DNA of 64,000 nucleotides from CADEEL01 sp050246475 (GCA_050246475.1 JBFWVZ010000001.1:62001-126000), one strand, 5' to 3'. Positions 43,240 through 51,984 are shown, numbered from the stretch's first letter. Notes: generated by a model from the sequence alone, not told the origin. Numbers and translations are program-made.

Positions 43240-45618
43240 ATGACTGACGACGCTTACACGGCCGAGGGGCCAGTCCCCTCCGATGCAACGTCCTTTACGG
43301 GCCGGCGCGCGCTCAAGCGTGCGACGCTTTCATTGGGCGCGGGCCTGTTCGGTCTTTACGGTCTCGGCGCGGTGATCACGTACTCGCCGGAAGATCCGAG
43401 CTTCAACACCGCTGTCGATTCCGGCGCAGGCAATCTCTTCGGCGGCCCAGGCGCGGCGTTCGCCGACATCGCGATGCAATCGCTGGGCGCCGCGGCGCCG
43501 ATGGCGATGGGCGCGCTCGTCGCCGCCGGCGCGATGCGCGTGTTCCGCAAGCGGCTCGCCGCGCCGATCGATCGCGCGCGCTTGCTCGCTGGCGTCACCG
43601 GGATCGCGCTGCTTTCTGGCGCGGCCTCGGCGATTCCGACATCGGTGATGGAAGCGTGGCCGCTGGCCACCGGATTCGGCGGCATCATCGGCGATTCCGT
43701 GGTCGGCCTCGTCGGCGGATTGCTCGGGCTTCCAGGGCTTCCCTTCCCGCAAGCCATCGCGGGTTTTCTCGCCGCCATCGGCGGCGTCTTGACGATCGGT
43801 TGGGCGTTCCAGCTCAGGCCGCGCGACGTGCGCACGGCCGCGAGCGCCGCAAGCCGCGCCGCCGCAGCCACGGCCGGCGGGGCTTCGCGGGCGCTCACCT
43901 TCGTCGGGGACCGGATGGCGCGCCAGGAAGGCGATTTCCGTCAGTTTGGGCGCGTCGAGCATGCGCCTTCCCCGCCGCGCGTGCGGCACGCGCCTCCGCC
44001 CGCCTACGAGCCTGAGCAAGAACCGCAGCGCATGCGCGAACCGCCCGCGCCCAAGCGCACCCGGCGCGAGGCGCCGCGTTCGCAGCCCGCGCCAGTCTAT
44101 GCGAGCGGCCAGCGCTTCGAATTGCCGGGCGACAATCTCTTCGCGCCGCCCAAAGCGCGCACGAGCCACGCGGACCCGGCGCAACTCCAAGCGATGAGCC
44201 GGCAACTTGAAGAAGTGCTCGCGGACTTCGGCGTGCAGGGCGAGATCGTCTCAGCGCGGCCCGGCCCCGTCGTCACGCTGTTCGAACTCGAGCCCGCGCC
44301 GGGTGTGAAATCGGCGCGCGTGATCGGCCTCGCCGACGACATCGCGCGTTCGATGAGCGCGACCGCGGCGCGCGTCGCCGTCATCCCAGGGCGCAACGCG
44401 ATCGGCATCGAATTGCCGAACCCGAAACGCGAAACCGTGTTCATGCGCACGCTGCTCGCTTCACCCTCCTTCGCGGGCGTGCAAGGCGGGCTGCCGCTGG
44501 CGCTTGGCGAGACGATCGAAGGCGATCCCTTCGCGGCCGATCTCTCGAAGATGCCGCATTTGCTCATCGCCGGGACGACCGGCTCGGGCAAATCCGTCGG
44601 CATCAATGCGATGATCCTGTCGCTCATCTACCGGCACCCTCCGGAAGAGTGCCGGTTCATCATGATCGATCCGAAGATGCTGGAGCTTTCGGTGTACGAA
44701 GGCATTCCGCATCTCCTCTCCCCCGTCGTCACCGACCCGAAGAAGGCGGTCGTCGCGCTCAAATGGACCGTGCGCGAGATGGAAGAGCGCTACCGGCGCA
44801 TGTCCAAACTCGGCGTGCGCAACATCATGGGCTATAACGAGCGGGTCGCGGAGGCGCGCCGCACGGGCGAGCGCCTTGAGCGCACGACGCATGTGGGTTT
44901 CGATCCCGAAACCGGCGCGCCCATCCACGAAACGCAAGAGTTGCCGCTCGAAACGATGCCCTACGTCGTCGTCGTGATCGACGAGATGGCCGATCTCATG
45001 ATCGTGGCGGGCAAGGAGATCGAAGCGGCGGTGCAAAGGCTTGCGCAAATGGCGCGCGCAGCGGGCATCCATCTCATCATGGCGACGCAGCGCCCCTCGG
45101 TCGATGTGATCACGGGCACGATCAAGGCGAACTTCCCGACGCGCATTTCCTACCAAGTCACGTCGAAGATCGATTCACGCACGATCCTCGGCGAGCAAGG
45201 CGCGGAGCAACTCCTCGGACAAGGCGACCTTCTCTACATGGCGGGGGGCGGACGCATCCGGCGTCTGCACGGCCCGTTCGTGACGGACGCGGAAGTCGAA
45301 CGCGTCGTCGCCATGCTCAAGGCGCAAGGCACGCCGCAATACCGCGCCGACATCACGGAAGAGGAGCCGGAGTACGATCCGGACGCGGAGCCCGATCTGT
45401 TCGACGCTTCAAACGCGACGGGCGACGAACTCTTCGACCGCGCCGTCGAGATCGTTTCGCGCGACCGGAAGGCCTCGACCTCCTATCTCCAGCGCCGCCT
45501 GCAGATCGGCTACAATCGCGCGGCGACGCTCATCGAGCGGCTGGAGAAGGAAGGCGTCATCTCGACGGCCAATGCCGCGGGCAAACGCGAAATTTTGATC
45601 GGCGCCGGGGAACATTAG
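43240..45618 (+). CDS. ftsK: DNA translocase FtsK
   Basis: Septal DNA pump that moves chromosome termini and activates Xer recombination at dif. It has 792 residues: about four N-terminal membrane segments (28-195), a Pro/Arg-rich linker (about 225-300), the RecA-like motor with Walker A AGTTGSGKSVGINAM and Walker B VVIDEMADLM, the loop QRPSVDVITGTIKANFP, and the C-terminal gamma winged helix (SYLQRRLQIGYNRAATLIERLE) that reads KOPS sequences. The lolA gene follows, as in related genomes. Confidence 0.97.
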   Translation: MTDDAYTAEGPVPSDATSFTGRRALKRATLSLGAGLFGLYGLGAVITYSPEDPSFNTAVDSGAGNLFGGPGAAFADIAMQSLGAAAPMAMGALVAAGAMRVFRKRLAAPIDRARLLAGVTGIALLSGAASAIPTSVMEAWPLATGFGGIIGDSVVGLVGGLLGLPGLPFPQAIAGFLAAIGGVLTIGWAFQLRPRDVRTAASAASRAAAATAGGASRALTFVGDRMARQEGDFRQFGRVEHAPSPPRVRHAPPPAYEPEQEPQRMREPPAPKRTRREAPRSQPAPVYASGQRFELPGDNLFAPPKARTSHADPAQLQAMSRQLEEVLADFGVQGEIVSARPGPVVTLFELEPAPGVKSARVIGLADDIARSMSATAARVAVIPGRNAIGIELPNPKRETVFMRTLLASPSFAGVQGGLPLALGETIEGDPFAADLSKMPHLLIAGTTGSGKSVGINAMILSLIYRHPPEECRFIMIDPKMLELSVYEGIPHLLSPVVTDPKKAVVALKWTVREMEERYRRMSKLGVRNIMGYNERVAEARRTGERLERTTHVGFDPETGAPIHETQELPLETMPYVVVVIDEMADLMIVAGKEIEAAVQRLAQMARAAGIHLIMATQRPSVDVITGTIKANFPTRISYQVTSKIDSRTILGEQGAEQLLGQGDLLYMAGGGRIRRLHGPFVTDAEVERVVAMLKAQGTPQYRADITEEEPEYDPDAEPDLFDASNATGDELFDRAVEIVSRDRKASTSYLQRRLQIGYNRAATLIERLEKEGVISTANAAGKREILIGAGEH

Positions 45619-45728
45619 GCGGCCCGCGTTCTCCGCCCACGGATGAACGCTTCCTGAGCCAAATGACCCCGAGAAGGCCCCATTTGGGCCCTTCCCAAGG
45701 CCTGGCGGGCGCTCCATCTCTTGGCCCC

Positions 45729-46367
45729 ATGAGACGCGCCTTCCTTGCGGCCCTCGTGGGCCTGGCGGCATCGGCCGCCCTCCCCGCCCTCGCACAGCAA
45801 ACCGTTCTCACGGGGGCTGCGCGCGCCCAGGCGCTGACGCAAGCGAGCGCAGCGCTCAACGCGCAGCGCAGCGTGCAGGGGCGGTTCCGTCAGGTCGCGC
45901 CGGACGGCACGGCCACGACAGGCCGTTTCTACTTGCAGCGCCCCGGCCGCGTGCGTTTCGAGTATGACGCGCCGTCGCAGCTGCTGATCGTCTCCGACGG
46001 GCAAACCGTGGCGATCCACGACCGAGCGCTCCGCAGCCTCGACCGCGCGCCGCTCCGGCAAACGCCGCTCTATTTCGTGCTCAAGAACAACATCAACCTC
46101 GACCGCGATGCGCGGGTGACGCGCGTGGCGCGCGACGGCGGCGCGCTCTTCGTCTCCGTGCGCGACCGCACCGGGGAAGCGGACGGCGAGATCACGCTGC
46201 GACTCGAGGGCGCCAACATGACCTTGCGTTCATGGGAGGTGGTGGACGCCACGGGATCGCGCACGCGCGTGGCGCTCACAAGCGTTGATTCGGGCGGCGC
46301 CATCGATCCGCGCCTCTTTCGTACGCCGCGGCCCGGCGCTCTCAACACGACGGCGCCAGCGCGCTGA
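45729..46367 (+). CDS. lolA: LolA-type outer-membrane lipoprotein carrier
   Basis: Periplasmic carrier that ferries lipoproteins from LolCDE to the outer membrane. It has 212 residues with a signal peptide cleaved at about ALPALAQQ. The conserved VQGRFRQVAPDGTATTGRFY and LQRPGRVRFEYDAPSQLLIV are present. ATG 45729 directly begins the signal peptide; no strong ribosome site is seen. It follows ftsK by 110 bp, a conserved pairing. Confidence 0.9.
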   Translation: MRRAFLAALVGLAASAALPALAQQTVLTGAARAQALTQASAALNAQRSVQGRFRQVAPDGTATTGRFYLQRPGRVRFEYDAPSQLLIVSDGQTVAIHDRALRSLDRAPLRQTPLYFVLKNNINLDRDARVTRVARDGGALFVSVRDRTGEADGEITLRLEGANMTLRSWEVVDATGSRTRVALTSVDSGGAIDPRLFRTPRPGALNTTAPAR

Positions 46368-46468
46368 TCAAGCGCTAAGCGCTTGGAGTCATGCGCGAAT
46401 TGGCGCCAAGCGCGCTTCGCTCACCGTCTCGTGAGCGGCGCACGCAAGCGCTTTCACTTGGCGGGAGA

Positions 46469-46497
46469 TTGATTTTTTCGGCCCTGTGTTCTATATG
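46469..46497 (+). promoter_or_regulatory. Promoter of the candidate small RNA
   Basis: TTGATT (46469-46474) and TATATG (46492-46497) are separated by 17 bp inside a 431-bp gene-free gap, matching a sigma70-type promoter at four of six positions in each box. Transcription would begin near 46504, at the base of the first hairpin. Confidence 0.5.
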
Positions 46498-46503
46498 CAA
46501 CGT

Positions 46504-46659
46504 GAGGCCGTCGCTCATCCCCCTGGATCGGCGTCGTCCCCCCGCTGACGGATCCAGCGCGGCGGCCCGCCGGAACATTCCCCTCCCGGCGAATAGCGCC
46601 CACCCTCAAGGCGCAAGAGACGCCCGGCTCTGAAATAGAGCCGGGCGTCTTAGTTTTTG
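46504..46659 (+). ncRNA. Candidate small RNA with four hairpins and C-rich loops
   Basis: An unannotated transcript of about 156 nt is predicted from promoter to terminator. Hairpin 1 (46507-46566): GCCGTCGC/GCGGCGGC outer stem, then CTGGATC/GATCCAG and CGTC/GACG, apical loop GTCCCCCCGCT and an internal loop TCATCCCC. Hairpin 2 (46568-46591): CGCCGG/CCGGCG, loop AACATTCCCCTC. Hairpin 3 (46596-46614): GCGCC/GGCGC, loop CACCCTCAA. Then a 14-bp terminator. Every exposed loop carries CCCC, CCCTC or CCCCTC, which are complementary to Shine-Dalgarno-like GGGG/GAGGG. This is a feature of known anti-SD small RNAs. I do not recognise a named family; 6S RNA has similar length but not this architecture. 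Confidence 0.6.
46618..46658 (+). terminator. Strong intrinsic terminator of the small RNA
   Basis: Perfect 14-bp arms AGACGCCCGGCTCT (46618-46631) and AGAGCCGGGCGTCT (46637-46650) around GAAAT, followed by TAGTTTTT. It cannot serve lolA, whose stop is 250 bp upstream, unless by read-through. Confidence 0.9.
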
Positions 46660-46690
46660 GCGCGGGTTCGCCGGAATAGGCGTCACTGAG

Positions 46691-46747
46691 GTTGAGCCGC
46701 GCCGGTGGCCTGGGCCGGCCTTCGAGACGACACGTCGGAGCCTCATG
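46691..46747. repeat. 57-nt dispersed element, copy A
   Basis: This segment before xthA aligns without gaps over 57 nt to 57855-57911 (45 identical by my count). The shared parts include GTTGAG, CGCGCCG, GCCGGCCTTCG and GAGCCTCATG; the divergent part (positions 35-47) keeps a hairpin in both copies (CGAC/GTCG here). Function unknown. Confidence 0.65.
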
Positions 46748-46798
46748 TCGCGCGTTGCAGCGTGGCGAAGACCTGCGAAGCGGGCCACATACCGGCCG

Positions 46799-47584
46799 AT
46801 GCGGATCGCGACGTGGAATATCAATTCGGTGCGGCTGCGCGCGCCCATGGTGCAGCGCTTTCTCGGCGAAGCGCGCCCAGATGTGCTGTGCCTCCAGGAA
46901 ATCAAATGCCGGAACGGGGAGTTCCCGTCCGCCGCCTTCAAGGAGGCGGGCTACAAGCACATGCATGTCGTCGGGCAGAAGGGCTGGCACGGCGTCGCGA
47001 TCGTCGCCAAGCGCAAGCTTGAGCCGGTCGAAGGGCCGGCGCTCTGCCACAAGAAGGAAGCGCGCGTCGCCGCAGTGAAAATCGACGGCATCGAGATCCA
47101 CAATCTCTATGTGCCCGCCGGCGGCGACCTTCCGGACCCAGCACGGAACGAGAAATTCGCGCACAAGCTCGACGTGCTCAAACGCATGAAGCGCGAATAC
47201 AAGAAGCGCCGCGGCGGCGGCCCACTGGTCGTCGTGGGCGATCTCAATGTCGCGCCTGGCGAACATGACGTGTGGAGCCACAAGCAGCTCCTTGACGTCG
47301 TTTCACACACGCCGGTCGAGACGGAAGCGCTCGATGGGATCGTCGCGGCCGGCGGGTTCGTCGATCTGGCGCGCCGGCACCGGCCCTCCCCCGAAAAGCT
47401 GTTCACCTGGTGGAGCTACAGGAGCCCGGATTGGACGAAGAACAATCGCGGCCGGCGGCTCGACCATATCTGGGCAAGCGACGACCTCGCGCCGGCCTCG
47501 CTGGCGTACGAAATCCACGTGCCGTGCCGTTCTTGGGAGCGGCCGAGCGACCACGTGCCGGTGGCTGCGACTTTCCAGCTCTAA
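46799..47584 (+). CDS. xthA: Exodeoxyribonuclease III
   Basis: AP endonuclease and 3'-phosphatase of base-excision repair, 261 residues. The metal and catalytic residues appear in MRIATWNINSVRLR, CLQEIKC (Glu34), NLYVPAGGDLPD, VVGDLNVAP, RRLDHIWAS and the final SDHVPV. ATG 46799 begins the conserved first strand; an upstream in-frame extension runs through the dispersed 57-nt element and is unlikely to be translated. Confidence 0.95.
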   Translation: MRIATWNINSVRLRAPMVQRFLGEARPDVLCLQEIKCRNGEFPSAAFKEAGYKHMHVVGQKGWHGVAIVAKRKLEPVEGPALCHKKEARVAAVKIDGIEIHNLYVPAGGDLPDPARNEKFAHKLDVLKRMKREYKKRRGGGPLVVVGDLNVAPGEHDVWSHKQLLDVVSHTPVETEALDGIVAAGGFVDLARRHRPSPEKLFTWWSYRSPDWTKNNRGRRLDHIWASDDLAPASLAYEIHVPCRSWERPSDHVPVAATFQL

Positions 47585-47636
47585 TGACGCGAAGCCGGTC
47601 GCGTGAGCGGCCTCTCGCGTGCGATAAGCGGCGGCG

Positions 47637-48809
47637 ATGAGCGCCGCTCAAACCCTTTCACCGCAAGCCGCGCTGGCCGAATCCACGCGACGGCTGCAGG
47701 CGGGCGATGCGGCGGGCGCGATCGTGCTGCTTGAGGCGGCGCTTCACGGCGCGCCGCGAGAGACGGCTCTCCATATTCAGCTCGGCGTCGCACGGCGCGT
47801 CTCGGGCGATTTCGCGGGCGCGCTCGCGGCCTTCGACACGGCGTTGGCGCTCGATCCCTACGATTTCCTGGCGCTGCTCTCCAAGGGCGTTGCGCTCGAA
47901 AAGCTCGGGCAGCCGGCGCAAGCCGCACGGGCCTACAAGGCGGCGCTTCGCGTCGCGCCCTCACGGCCGCAACCGCAGTTCGCGCAGCCGATCGCGCACG
48001 CCAAGGCGGCGGTCGCCGCGGATGCGGAGAGGCGGCGCGCGCACCTGAGGCAAGCGGTTGCTTCGCTGCGCGGCCAATACGAGGCCGGCGAGCTTGCCCG
48101 GTTCGACGAGTGCCTCGACATTCTGGCGGGCGTGGCGACCCCCAAGGTGCAGGAGCCCGCCCAACTGCTCTTCCCTCGCCTGGCGCCTATCCCCTTCTTC
48201 GACGACGCGCTGTTCCCATGGATGGCCGCGCTCGAGGCGCAAACGGATGTCATACGCGGCGAACTTGAGGCGGTGCTGGCGCAGGATTGGCCCGCGTTTC
48301 GCCCCTACATTCAGAAGGCGGCCGGCGCGCCGCTCAATCAGTGGGCGCCGCTCAACCACAATCCGGCGTGGAGCAGCTTCTTCTTCTTCGAAAACGGGGC
48401 GCGCAACGACGCCAATTGCGCGCGCTGCCCCCGAACGACGGCGATCCTTGAGTCTCTTCCGCTCGCCGACCAGCCGGGCTTTGCGCCGACGGCGATGTTT
48501 TCCGTCTTGCAGCCGAAGACGCGCATTCCGCCGCACACTGGATCGACCAATACGCGCGTCATTGCGCATCTGCCGCTCATATTGCCCGAAGGATGCAGCT
48601 ACCGGGTCGGCAACGAATGGCGGCAGTGGAGGCTCGGCAAGACCTGGGTGTTCGACGACACGATCGAACACGAAGCGCGCAACGACAGCGATTTCGTCCG
48701 TGTGCTGCTGATTTTCGATTTGTGGAATCCGCTGATGACGCAAGTTGAGCGCGATCTCGTGAGCGCGATGATGCTGGCGGACGATTCCTACCAGCGCGGC
48801 GGCCGATGA
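47637..48809 (+). CDS. TPR-linked aspartyl/asparaginyl beta-hydroxylase-like protein
   Basis: A 390-residue protein with TPR-like repeats at about 15-115 and a C-terminal aspartyl/asparaginyl beta-hydroxylase domain (about 215-385). The Fe(II)/2-oxoglutarate ligands are visible in PPHTGSTNTRVIAHLPL (His and the 2OG-binding Arg) and DDTIEHEARN (second His). Related proteins hydroxylate lipids or protein side chains. It is coupled by ATGA to the PAQR gene. Confidence 0.87.
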   Translation: MSAAQTLSPQAALAESTRRLQAGDAAGAIVLLEAALHGAPRETALHIQLGVARRVSGDFAGALAAFDTALALDPYDFLALLSKGVALEKLGQPAQAARAYKAALRVAPSRPQPQFAQPIAHAKAAVAADAERRRAHLRQAVASLRGQYEAGELARFDECLDILAGVATPKVQEPAQLLFPRLAPIPFFDDALFPWMAALEAQTDVIRGELEAVLAQDWPAFRPYIQKAAGAPLNQWAPLNHNPAWSSFFFFENGARNDANCARCPRTTAILESLPLADQPGFAPTAMFSVLQPKTRIPPHTGSTNTRVIAHLPLILPEGCSYRVGNEWRQWRLGKTWVFDDTIEHEARNDSDFVRVLLIFDLWNPLMTQVERDLVSAMMLADDSYQRGGR

Positions 48810-49471
48810 GCGGCGGGCCAAACCCCCACTATCCCACGCGCGGTGAGCGGATCGCCGATGCGTGGGTGCACGGGATCGGGCTCACCATCGCTGGGATCGG
48901 GGCTGTTGCACTTCTGGGGCTGGCGATTGCGGAAGGGGGCGCGGGGCAATTCTCGGCGCTCGCGATCTACGCTTTTTGCTGGATCGCGATGCTGATCGCC
49001 TCGACGCTTTACAATTTCCATGACCGTTCGGCGCGGCAGCCCTTTTTCCGCCGGATCGATCACGCGGCGATTTTCCTGATGATCGCGGGCACGTACACGC
49101 CCTTCACGACGCAGCGCTTCGAGGGCGCGTGGGCGATCGGCATGACGGCGGCCGTATGGGCGATCGCCATCCTGGGCGCGGCGGGGAAGCTCTTTTTGCC
49201 CGGACTTTCGAAGCGGCTTTGGGTGGCGCTTTATCTGGCGCTCGGGTGGCTCGCGCTCATCGCGCTGCAGCCCTTCATCGCGGGCGTGCCGCTCGCGGCG
49301 CTCATTCTCATCATCGTCGGGGGCGCGCTCTACACGATCGGCGTCGTTTTCTACCTCATCAAGCGCCTGCCCTACCGGCGCGCGATCTGGCACGGCAGCG
49401 TGGTGGCGGCGTCGGGCGCGCATTATGCGGCGGTGCTCGTCGGCGTGCTTTTCGCGGCGCCGCTCAGCTAG
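48806..49471 (+). CDS. PAQR / hemolysin III family membrane protein
   Basis: A 221-residue protein with seven membrane segments. The family motifs are GERIADAWVHGIGLTIAG at the N-terminus, STLYNFH (Ser-x3-Asp/His metal site region), HAAIFLMIAGTYTPF, and the C-terminal HGSVVAASGAHYAAV with metal-binding His. Bacterial members (TrhA-like) affect membrane lipid homeostasis. It converges on the response-regulator gene with a 4-bp overlap. Confidence 0.88.
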   Translation: MSGGPNPHYPTRGERIADAWVHGIGLTIAGIGAVALLGLAIAEGGAGQFSALAIYAFCWIAMLIASTLYNFHDRSARQPFFRRIDHAAIFLMIAGTYTPFTTQRFEGAWAIGMTAAVWAIAILGAAGKLFLPGLSKRLWVALYLALGWLALIALQPFIAGVPLAALILIIVGGALYTIGVVFYLIKRLPYRRAIWHGSVVAASGAHYAAVLVGVLFAAPLS

Positions 49472-50160
49472 AATTGCAGGCGATAGCCGCCGCTCTCGGT
49501 GATGAGCAGCTTGGGGCTTTGCGCATCGGGCTCGATTTTTTGACGCAAGCGATAGACGTGCGTTTCAAGCGTGTGGGTGGTGACGCCCGAATTGTAGCCC
49601 CAGACCTCGCGCAGCAGCTCCTCGCGCCCGACGGGCTTTTCGCCGGAGCGGTAGAGGTATTTGAGGATGTTGGTTTCTTTCTCCGTCAGGCGGATTTTCT
49701 TCTGCTGATCGGTGACGAGGACCTTCATCGCGGGGCGGAATTCATAGGGGCCGACCTGGAAGACGGCGTCTTCGCTCGCTTCGTGGCTGCGCAAATGCGC
49801 GCGAATGCGGGCGAGCAGAACGGAGAATTTGAAGGGCTTCAGAACATAATCGTTGGCGCCGGCGTCGAGCCCGGAGACTTGATCGCGCTCTTCGTTGGCG
49901 GCGCCGGTGAGCAAGATGATCGGGGCCTTCACGCCTTCCTCACGCAGGCGACGGCACACCTGGACCCCGTCCATATCCGGCAAATGCACATCCAGGAGTA
50001 TGAGCGCGGCCTTGCCTTCCGCCGCGAGGCGCATGCCCTCGGCGGCATCGGCGGCGACCTCGACCTCGAAGCCCTCCTCGCGGCCGATTTGGGCGGCGAG
50101 CTCGGCGCGGAGATCGTCGTCGTCGTCGATGACGAGAATGACTGCCTTCCTCGCGCTCAT
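49468..50160 (-). CDS. OmpR/PhoB-type response regulator
   Basis: A 230-residue two-domain regulator: receiver with acidic Asp12-15, phospho-acceptor Asp57 (LILLDVHLPD), Thr and Lys (KPFKFSVLLARI), and a C-terminal winged helix (about 130-230; LTEKETNILKYLYRSGEKPV, VTTHTLETHVYRLRQKIE). GAGGAGACCCG precedes ATG 50160. No kinase gene is adjacent, so it is an orphan in this window. Confidence 0.9.
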   Translation of the reverse strand: MSARKAVILVIDDDDDLRAELAAQIGREEGFEVEVAADAAEGMRLAAEGKAALILLDVHLPDMDGVQVCRRLREEGVKAPIILLTGAANEERDQVSGLDAGANDYVLKPFKFSVLLARIRAHLRSHEASEDAVFQVGPYEFRPAMKVLVTDQQKKIRLTEKETNILKYLYRSGEKPVGREELLREVWGYNSGVTTHTLETHVYRLRQKIEPDAQSPKLLITESGGYRLQF

Positions 50161-50206
50161 CGGGTCTCCTCGCCCATCAGTTTCTTGCCGCGACCTTAAA
50201 GCCTAA

Positions 50207-50716
50207 ATGGTGAGCATGTCCTTTCGCGCCCAGGGAGACGGCACTTTCACCGGACCGGGGATTTCCGCGCGCTGCACGCTGGGGCCCGCCGGGATCATCC
50301 CCGCTTCCGAAAAGCGCGAAAGCGACCGCGCCTCCCCCGGAGGCGTCTACTTGCTGCGGCGCGTGCTCTACCGCGCGGACCGGGAGGCGGCGCCGGAGAC
50401 GGCGTTGCCGGTTTATCCGATCGCGCCCGACGACGGCTGGTGCGATGCGCCGGCCGACCCGCTCTACAATCTCCCCGTCAAACTCCCCTATCCGGCCAGC
50501 GCGGAAAAGCTTTGGCGCGTGGACCATCTCTTTGACCTCGTCGTCGTCCTTGGGCACAATGACGATCCGGTGATCCCCGGCTTCGGCAGCGCGATTTTCT
50601 GGCATCTGGCGCGGAACGATGGGGGGCCGACGCAAGGATGCGTCGGCGTCAACCGCGAAACGATGCTCCGTGCGCTGAAGATCGCCAAGCTTGGGGACAC
50701 TTTGCGGATCGGCTAG
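50207..50716 (+). CDS. L,D-transpeptidase family (YkuD-fold) protein
   Basis: A 169-residue protein of the YkuD/ErfK catalytic fold without a visible signal peptide. Active-site Cys145 (GGPTQGCVGVNRE) and His133 (AIFWHLARND) are in the usual spacing. Such short members may cross-link peptidoglycan or hydrolyse wall peptides; export would need another route or a different start. Divergent from the response regulator by 46 bp and convergent with yggS (4-bp overlap). Confidence 0.85.
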   Translation: MVSMSFRAQGDGTFTGPGISARCTLGPAGIIPASEKRESDRASPGGVYLLRRVLYRADREAAPETALPVYPIAPDDGWCDAPADPLYNLPVKLPYPASAEKLWRVDHLFDLVVVLGHNDDPVIPGFGSAIFWHLARNDGGPTQGCVGVNRETMLRALKIAKLGDTLRIG

Positions 50717-51390
50717 GCGCGATCGCCGAAGAAGGCCGAACCCACCCGCACCATGGTCGCGCCAAAGCGGATCGCGGTCTCGAAATCGTCGCTCATGCCC
50801 ATGGACAGCGCGGTCAAGCCGTTGCGGGCGGCGATCGTGGCGAGGAGCGCGAAGTGCATCGCCGGCTCTTCGTTTTCGGGGGGGATGCACATCAATCCGT
50901 GGACGGACAATCCATAGATCTCGCGCGCGGCGCGGATGAAAGCGTCGGCTTCGGCGGGGGCGATCCCGGCCTTCTGCGGCTCCTCCCCCGTGTTCACCTG
51001 GATGAGGATATCGGGGCTCTTGGCCTCCTTCTGGATCGCATCCGCCAAGGCCGCAGCGAGGCGCTCGCGATCGAGGGAATCGATCGCGTCGAAGAGGGCG
51101 ACGGCGTCGCGCGCCTTGTTGGTTTGGAGCGGGCCGACGAGGCGAAGAGACAATCCGGGCGTCTCACGGCGCGAGCGCCAGCGGGCCTGCGCCTCCTGAA
51201 CCCGGTTTTCGCCGAACAAGCGGTGGCCGGCCGCGATCGCGGCTTCGATGCGCGCCTCGGGCTGTTGCTTCGAGACCGCGATCAAGGCGATGTCGGCGGG
51301 ATCACGCGCGGCCGCGCGCGCGGCTTCGCTCATGCGCGCGAGAATCCCCGCGCGGCGGGAAGCGATATCGGAGGAGGCGTCGGAATCCAT
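50713..51390 (-). CDS. YggS family PLP-binding protein
   Basis: A 225-residue TIM-barrel PLP carrier (PLPBP/YggS) involved in vitamin B6 homeostasis. Lys41 (LIAVSKQQP) binds PLP; IHLVGPLQTNK-like SLRLVGPLQTNKA, and LSMGMSDDFETAI are conserved. ATG 51390 abuts the ATG of the divergent thiE-like gene (CATATG), so no intergenic space exists and the promoters must lie inside the opposite coding regions or a later start (51333) is used. Confidence 0.93.
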   Translation of the reverse strand: MDSDASSDIASRRAGILARMSEAARAAARDPADIALIAVSKQQPEARIEAAIAAGHRLFGENRVQEAQARWRSRRETPGLSLRLVGPLQTNKARDAVALFDAIDSLDRERLAAALADAIQKEAKSPDILIQVNTGEEPQKAGIAPAEADAFIRAAREIYGLSVHGLMCIPPENEEPAMHFALLATIAARNGLTALSMGMSDDFETAIRFGATMVRVGSAFFGDRA

Positions 51391-51984
51391 ATGGGCCGGG
51401 CGGTGCTAATCGGGCTCGCGCAGCGGCTCAACCGCGAGGCGGGAGCAAAAGGCCTGCCCCCTCTCCTCTTTCTGATCGACCGGGAACGCACACCCGATCC
51501 GCTCGGGGCGGCGGCGCGGCTGCCGCGCGGCGCGGGGGTGATCTACCGGCATTTCGGCGCGGCGGATCGATTGGCCGCCGGGCGCGCCTTGGCGCGGCTC
51601 TGCCGGCGGCGCGGCCTCACCCTGCTGATCGGCGGCGACGCCGCGCTGGCGCGCGCCCTTGCCGCGGACGGCGTTCACCTGCCCGAACGGCTCGTCGCGC
51701 TGGCGCGGAGCCTCCCGACACACTGGCTGGTGACGGCCGCAGCGCATTCTCGCGGCGCGCTAGCGCGCGCGAAGGCCGCGGGCGTGGACGCCGCCCTGCT
51801 CTCTCTCATCTTCCCTTCCAACAGCCCATCCGCCGCACGCGCGCTTGGGCCGCTCAAGGCGGGGCGGTTGGCGAAAGCGGCGGGGTTGCCTGTCTATGCC
51901 CTTGGGGGTGTCAATGCGCGCACGGGCGCACGCCTCATCGGACGCGGGTTTGCCGGAGTAGCCGCTGTGGAAGCGCTTGCTTAG
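51391..51984 (+). CDS. Thiamine phosphate synthase / TenI-like protein
   Basis: A 197-residue TIM-barrel protein of the ThiE/TenI family. Seen: PLLFLIDRERTPDPL, RRRGLTLLIGGDAALA, ADGVHLPERL, THWLVTAAAHSRGALARAKAAGVDAALLS (in parts) and GLPVYALGGVNARTGARLIG. The HLGQ and GPIFPTxSK motifs of true ThiE are changed (HLPER, SLIFPSNSPS), so catalytic thiamine phosphate synthesis is uncertain; TenI-like function is possible. Confidence 0.78.
   Translation: MGRAVLIGLAQRLNREAGAKGLPPLLFLIDRERTPDPLGAAARLPRGAGVIYRHFGAADRLAAGRALARLCRRRGLTLLIGGDAALARALAADGVHLPERLVALARSLPTHWLVTAAAHSRGALARAKAAGVDAALLSLIFPSNSPSAARALGPLKAGRLAKAAGLPVYALGGVNARTGARLIGRGFAGVAAVEALA

Noticed and set aside
46504..46659. 6S RNA as identity of the small RNA
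   Set aside because: Length fits, but 6S needs a long closing stem between 5' and 3' ends and a central bubble. I find only a 5-bp end pairing (TGAGG/CCTCA), and the hairpins are separate. Not excluded without a covariance search.
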